A DNA stretch of 64,000 nucleotides from Butyrivibrio sp. AC2005 (GTDB lineage Bacteria; Bacillota; Clostridia; Lachnospirales; Lachnospiraceae): NCBI RefSeq assembly GCF_000424145.1, contig NZ_KE384137.1:520594-584593 (forward strand). The letters are read 5' to 3'. The notes under the pieces were generated by a model, which was not told the DNA's origin, did no database searches, and saw only the letters and a list, made by a program, of their open reading frames with translations. Positions 59,690 through 64,000 of this stretch are shown here, piece by piece. A program made the translations under genes and the position numbers. How positions within the stretch are numbered: the stretch's first letter is position 1; each line of letters begins with the position of its first letter.

Positions 59690-62600
59690 TTATTTGCGTA
59701 TGAAGGTTACGTCCTTAAGTCCAGCGTCCTCAAAGAGTTTAACAACTTTTTCATAGCTTTCATCATCCTTAGCATGGATAACTACCTTGAATTCCTTATT
59801 CAGCTTGCAGTCCTTGAATGCTGATTTCTCAACCTTCTTGAGCTTATCACCCTTTACAGTGATTTTCTTAAGCTTAGTACATCCGCTGAATGCGCCTTTT
59901 CCGATTTTTGTAATGTTCTTACCGAGTGTTACTTTCTTGAGGTTCTTATTTCCCTTGAAAGCATTCTTGGTAATCTTTGTAACCTTTACCTTTGTACCAT
60001 CTACAACTACAGTTGAAGGTACATTTACAGTCTTGTTCACATTATCAGGATTCTGCTGATAACTTACAGTTTTCTTACCTGTTACCTTATAGATGGAATT
60101 CTTGGTAACTCTTATTTCACCCTTCTCAGCCTTACCATTGTTGTTAAGCTTTGACTGGGGCTTATCTGTGTTAGTTGTTTCTGCTTCCACTGCAGGAGCT
60201 GCCTGATCAGGTGTATTAACTACGTCCTTGTCATTGGTGCCTTGTGTAGAAGGCTTGCTTTCAGGCTGTGCCACCGGCTTCTGCGAAGGAACCTCTGCAG
60301 GAGTCTCCGAAGGTGTTTCCGCAGGTCTGTCTGCAGGTGTCACTGAAGGTGTTTCTGCGGGTCTGTCTGCAGGTGTCTCTGCAGGTGTTTCTGCAGGCTC
60401 AGCTGCAGGTGTCTCTGAGGGAGTTTCTGCAGGTTCTGCCGCAGGTGTCTCTGTAGGCTCCTCTTCAATATTTTCACTGCTACCTAGCTTATCAAACTCT
60501 TCCTTGGTCAACTCTATCAGTTCGATATCATCAATGTAAACGTCGTGCTTACTCTGAATTCTCTCACCACCTATTGAACCAAAGGTAATGTTGAATCGTG
60601 TCTTTTCATCAGTAGCATTAGTCATCTGGAATGCATGTGAGAATGTCTTCCACTCATGTCCAACCTCTACTTCACCTGTACCACTGTAGTTTGCCCAGTC
60701 ATCACCATTCTTCTGAAGACAGTACTTTATCACTCTGTTCATGCTGGACTTAGCCTTAAATGATACATAGTAATATTTGCCTTCTTCAATCTTAAGTCCG
60801 TCCTGGTTAAGCTGAATGTACCAGTCGTTGTCCTTTCCTGTATCTTCGATAGTGATAGCAAAACTATTATCATTACCATTCATGTTGTCGATAACATAGT
60901 TTGCCTTTGCTGCACCATCAATGTAAGGTGTCCAGCCTGCCATACCGGCACTAAATGATCCATTCTTAAGAAGTGCCTTTTCTGTAAGGAATACATCATC
61001 AAGATAATAGGTTCCGGGCTTTGTAAATGAAAACTCAATATTTGACTCGTCTCTTGTAAGATCATTTTCAAGGTTTATCATCTTGCTAAAGCTTGTCTTT
61101 TCATTTGTAAGAGATGGAACAAATTCCTCTCCGACAACATTTACGGTAAGACCGTCTGCCTCTCCGCCATCATGATATGCATGAAAGGACAGCTCATATG
61201 ATCCCTTAGCAAGAGGAGCCAGATCTGACTGTGAAATAGTCACAGGGTTAGCCTCCGAAGCTCCCTCCGGAACTTCAACCTTTACCATAAGCTCTCTATC
61301 AGTTTTTGTCTTTGTTACAGAAATCTGACTTGCATCATTTTCATCGAATTCCCAATAGCCAAGTCTCTTGTCACCCTGATCAAATGATCCGTTGTAGACA
61401 TAGTTTCCATCAGGACGGATAGCCTTTTCATTATCATCCTTTACTTCTTCACCTGACTTGTGAATAAGCTTTACGTTCTTTATAATTACAGGTGCTGTAG
61501 AACCCTGTTTTCCAAGATTGAACTCCAATGAACCGTTTGCATCAGTCTTCTCGTTCATTGTGAAATTCATAGTATAATGCTGTTCATTTGTTCCTAATGC
61601 AACTGTTGTATCCTGCAGGTATCTTACCCAGCCATGATCAGGACCTTCAATATCAACAACAATACTTCTGTCCTGTGTGGAATATGCATCAAAAGAAAGT
61701 TCATATTCCCAGCCCTTATACATAGGAATACCTACCTGTTTAAGCTGAACACTGTGAGGTTGACCGCCTTCAGCTACAGGAGTTATTATAACTGCTCCAT
61801 TACTGGTCTCTGCAACAGATCCTTCTGCATCCTTCTCAAGATGAAGTACCCAGTTATTTTTTCCTTCCTCTGAGTTTTCTGCAGCTATAGCATTTGTAAA
61901 GTCACTGTTAAGTACGTAGTTCCCACTTTCATCAGCATCCCTGTAAACTACGGGTTCCTTTTCAGGACGCTCAGCACCGCTCTCAATCTGCTCATACTCG
62001 CTTTCGCTTTTCTGATAAACTCTTACATAGTCTATTTCATAGGCTTTGCCATTGATTTCATCAAGATCAGGATCACCAACCCAGGATCCACCTACAGCAA
62101 GATTCAGAATGATATAGAAATTCTGATCAAAGGGTGCAGGATATGTAATCTGATTATCATCATCTGTTCCTGTATACCAGTCACTTGTCTCATAAACCTG
62201 CTGATCATCCACAAACCATTTGATTTTACCGGGTTCCCAGTCCACTCTGAAAACATGATATTCATCCGAAAAGTTGCCTTCTGTCAGAGTCTTTGTTCCC
62301 TGATTTTCCTTATGCCCGTTTCCGGAATTATATCCATAATGGATAGTATGATAGGACTTATTTGTCTCCTGTCCCATAACCTCCATGATGTCTATCTCAC
62401 CGCACTTAGGCCACTGACCGTAGTAACCTTCATCTGAAGCCATAAGCCAGAATGCAGGAAGGAAGCCCTGCCCGTCCGGAACCTTAGCTCTTGCTTCAAA
62501 ACGTCCGTAGGTAAAATCATGCTTACCCTGGGTTGTAATTCTTCCTGATGTAATCTTGCTCTCACCGCTTTCAATATTTCCTGCATTTCCTGATTTTCCT

Positions 62601-63463
62601 GACCCTGAAATGAGAAGCTTTGCACCACCGTACCAATTATAACCGTTATCAGGATCAAGTGCGCTTATCTGAACCACTCTGTCTGTATCAGAAGCTGCAT
62701 CCATTGAAAAGACATAATTATGTCCGGGAATCAGATGAAGTCCGCTCTGCTGCATTTGAATATGCCAGTTTGCATCACCTGCATTATCTATTTTTATATT
62801 ATACATTCCATCAGTATAATCATATGTTCCCTGGCCATTCTCATTAAAGCCGCAAGACCAAGCTTCACTATCAAGCATATTTACAGGTTCTACGCCCTCA
62901 GTTACATCAATAAGAGAAATATTTCCAAGAGAAACATAAGCCTTAGCCTCCAAAGCAGCTTCTTTATCCCCAAAGGCATTTTTTTCATCATCATTCTCTA
63001 TCGGTATTTTTCCAAAATTAACCTGAAGAGCTATTGTATTTGTTTCCGGTTTATCCTCCCCAACATTCACATTTACACTGAAATGCTCAAAGGTTCTCTC
63101 TGTGCTCTCTTCCTCTACACCTTCTGTCTCTTCTTCGCCGACAACATATTTGGGAATGATATGAAGTACACCATCCTTAACCTCAATGTTTCCTTCATCA
63201 AGTGATGTATATTTCTGCCATTCTGCATTAACCCATCCCGGATCATGCTCCTCAACATTCCAGTCATTGGTGTTTAACGTATCACCATCAAATTCATCTC
63301 TCCAAACCAGATTGTAGCCATCGTCTGCCTCATTAGCTTCATTTTCCTGCGTGGTCTCGGCACCGGTTTCCTCTTCCGCATAAACCGATATCGGAACACT
63401 TGTCACTGTCAGGGCTGCCACCATTGCCGTAGCAAACACCCTTCCCCATTTCTTTTTTACCAT
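59690..63463 (-). CDS. secreted GH16 endo-beta-glucanase with CBM4-like modules and LRR_5 domain
   Basis: 1257 residues from the ATG at 63461-63463 (aaggag upstream). The signal peptide ends near SVPISVYA. The GH16 domain is split: about 50-110 (YNLVWRDEFDGDTLNTNDWN) and 305-483 (the active site CGEIDIMEVMGQE has the catalytic EIDxME set). A CBM4-like insert (about 115-300) lies between. Three CBM4/9-type jelly rolls follow (about 510-665, 680-825, 829-985), then a Pro/Thr/Glu-rich linker (about 995-1080) and a BspA-type leucine-rich repeat region (about 1134-1257; GNKNLKKVTLGKNITKIGKG). It should cleave mixed-linkage or beta-1,3-glucans outside the cell. There is no LPxTG signal, so surface retention may rely on the LRR domain. 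Confidence 0.92.
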   Translation of the reverse strand: MVKKKWGRVFATAMVAALTVTSVPISVYAEEETGAETTQENEANEADDGYNLVWRDEFDGDTLNTNDWNVEEHDPGWVNAEWQKYTSLDEGNIEVKDGVLHIIPKYVVGEEETEGVEEESTERTFEHFSVNVNVGEDKPETNTIALQVNFGKIPIENDDEKNAFGDKEAALEAKAYVSLGNISLIDVTEGVEPVNMLDSEAWSCGFNENGQGTYDYTDGMYNIKIDNAGDANWHIQMQQSGLHLIPGHNYVFSMDAASDTDRVVQISALDPDNGYNWYGGAKLLISGSGKSGNAGNIESGESKITSGRITTQGKHDFTYGRFEARAKVPDGQGFLPAFWLMASDEGYYGQWPKCGEIDIMEVMGQETNKSYHTIHYGYNSGNGHKENQGTKTLTEGNFSDEYHVFRVDWEPGKIKWFVDDQQVYETSDWYTGTDDDNQITYPAPFDQNFYIILNLAVGGSWVGDPDLDEINGKAYEIDYVRVYQKSESEYEQIESGAERPEKEPVVYRDADESGNYVLNSDFTNAIAAENSEEGKNNWVLHLEKDAEGSVAETSNGAVIITPVAEGGQPHSVQLKQVGIPMYKGWEYELSFDAYSTQDRSIVVDIEGPDHGWVRYLQDTTVALGTNEQHYTMNFTMNEKTDANGSLEFNLGKQGSTAPVIIKNVKLIHKSGEEVKDDNEKAIRPDGNYVYNGSFDQGDKRLGYWEFDENDASQISVTKTKTDRELMVKVEVPEGASEANPVTISQSDLAPLAKGSYELSFHAYHDGGEADGLTVNVVGEEFVPSLTNEKTSFSKMINLENDLTRDESNIEFSFTKPGTYYLDDVFLTEKALLKNGSFSAGMAGWTPYIDGAAKANYVIDNMNGNDNSFAITIEDTGKDNDWYIQLNQDGLKIEEGKYYYVSFKAKSSMNRVIKYCLQKNGDDWANYSGTGEVEVGHEWKTFSHAFQMTNATDEKTRFNITFGSIGGERIQSKHDVYIDDIELIELTKEEFDKLGSSENIEEEPTETPAAEPAETPSETPAAEPAETPAETPADRPAETPSVTPADRPAETPSETPAEVPSQKPVAQPESKPSTQGTNDKDVVNTPDQAAPAVEAETTNTDKPQSKLNNNGKAEKGEIRVTKNSIYKVTGKKTVSYQQNPDNVNKTVNVPSTVVVDGTKVKVTKITKNAFKGNKNLKKVTLGKNITKIGKGAFSGCTKLKKITVKGDKLKKVEKSAFKDCKLNKEFKVVIHAKDDESYEKVVKLFEDAGLKDVTFIRK

Positions 63464-63797
63464 GTCCTTCTCCTTCTTCGAAATCAAAATTGATAAATCT
63501 ATCCTATTGATTTTTAGAATTTGTTTATATCAGATTTATGCTTTTTTTATAATTTTCATTTTCCGGAGTCAGAAATTTACCCCGCCATTCAAAGACATTC
63601 CCTATTTATTTTCTTATTATATGAAGTATATTCCATACATAAATTCCAGTTGTTCTGCGAGACATGAGACAGTGGGTGAGACATGGGGACGGTTCTTTTG
63701 ACTTGTCACACTTGTCTTAATTCTTATTAATTTTGTATAATTAAATTAGAAATATGCTCAGACAATTTATTAGTACAATGAATGGAGAGTGATACCT
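63464..63797. promoter_or_regulatory. intergenic region with divergent promoters and a REP-like remnant
   Basis: 334 bp without a gene, between the divergent GH16 and acyltransferase genes. A promoter for the right-hand gene is visible (ttgtct 63712-63717, 18-bp spacer, tataat 63736-63741). At about 63655-63716 lies tgcgagacatgagacagtgg and then gtgagacatggggacggttc, with a later ttttgacttgtcac. This resembles the short gtgagacatggggacggttc-type palindromic repeats found near RAYT transposases in Firmicutes. The GH16 promoter lies in the A/T-rich left half and was not resolved. Confidence 0.45.
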
Positions 63798-64000
63798 ATG
63801 AAGAACTCACGTACACGAATTGAACTTATAGATCTGGCAAAAGCGGTTACCATTTTTCTTGTAATAATGGGACATACTACCGGTAATTTAGATACGCCTC
63901 TGTTCAGACGCGTTCTATATTCTTTTCATATGCCGTTATTCTTTTTCCTGGCCGGAATGTCTACAAAACCTGTGCCGCTAAAAAGCTTTGATAGTTGGAA
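63798..64000 (+). CDS. acyltransferase family 3 membrane protein, N-terminal part (cut by window edge)
   Basis: The first 67 residues are inside the window. RIELIDLAKAVTIFLVIMGH followed by YSFHMPLFFFLAGM is the N-terminal signature of Acyl_transf_3 (OafA/YrhL, WecH-like), including the conserved His at the end of TM1. These multi-pass proteins O-acylate cell-surface glycans or small molecules. Shine-Dalgarno ggagag lies 9 nt before the ATG at 63798. Confidence 0.85.
   Translation, partial: MKNSRTRIELIDLAKAVTIFLVIMGHTTGNLDTPLFRRVLYSFHMPLFFFLAGMSTKPVPLKSFDSW

Overview
The window looks like chromosome of an anaerobic, fibre-degrading Firmicute, most likely a Lachnospiraceae member of the Butyrivibrio/Roseburia type. 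This is inferred from moderately low GC, families I associate with that group (DUF6472, DUF6465, DUF6320, the Nuo-like/GltD-like redox proteins), butyrate kinase, an apparently intracellular GH120 beta-xylosidase, a secreted GH16 glucanase and several c-di-GMP proteins. No insertion sequence, prophage or CRISPR array is visible. One tRNA (Gly, CCC) is present. Both window edges cut genes (acetate kinase on the left, an acyltransferase-3 protein on the right).

Layout. 0-10 kb: ackA and tmcAL (divergent), an unknown membrane protein, a diguanylate cyclase followed by the stump of a surface protein, a U32-like protein, a GGDEF-EAL protein behind an attenuator-like leader, a cNMP-binding-fold protein and a DUF6472 protein. 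10-19 kb: a YesM/YesN-type two-component system, a lipoprotein and a ribose/galactose-type ABC importer in one direction. 19-20 kb: mscL and tRNA-Gly. 20-34 kb: a 14-gene same-strand operon running from two flavoproteins and two Fe-S/NAD(P)H proteins, through a thiolase, a DUF35 protein and an acyl carrier protein, to phosphotransacylase, butyrate kinase, two DUF1097 membrane proteins, a metallo-hydrolase, an OFA-family transporter and a Sfp-type phosphopantetheinyl transferase. It lies divergent to a PucR-family regulator, with a 16-bp palindrome between them. 35-42 kb: a lipoprotein, an unknown protein behind a near-perfect flagellar sigma-D/sigma-28 promoter, cardiolipin synthase and a Na/Pi cotransporter. 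41.6-50.3 kb: GH120, condensation-fold acyltransferase, DUF6320, pectin-acetylesterase-like hydrolase, class B sortase and a small LPQTG protein, preceded by a diguanylate cyclase. 50.4-64 kb: YggS, NUDIX, a divergent pair of metal exporters (MntP and a CDF), a LexA-like DNA-binding protein, DUF6465 with an orphan ParA, an ABC-F ATPase, an NSS transporter, an AraC regulator and the 1257-residue GH16 protein.

The most interesting unit is the 20-34 kb operon. It carries everything needed to import an organic acid, reduce it with flavin/Fe-S enzymes, cleave it by thiolysis and harvest ATP through an acyl-phosphate, and it brings its own ACP and ACP-activating enzyme. I cannot name the substrate and do not recognise the gene set as a described pathway. 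A second theme is RNA structure between genes. Six copies of one dispersed hairpin element (cccctcatccg...ggggaaggc) are present; five sit between same-strand genes, all in one orientation. One of these has grown into a six-unit 27-bp tandem array, and another lies beside a separate three-unit 47-bp palindromic array.
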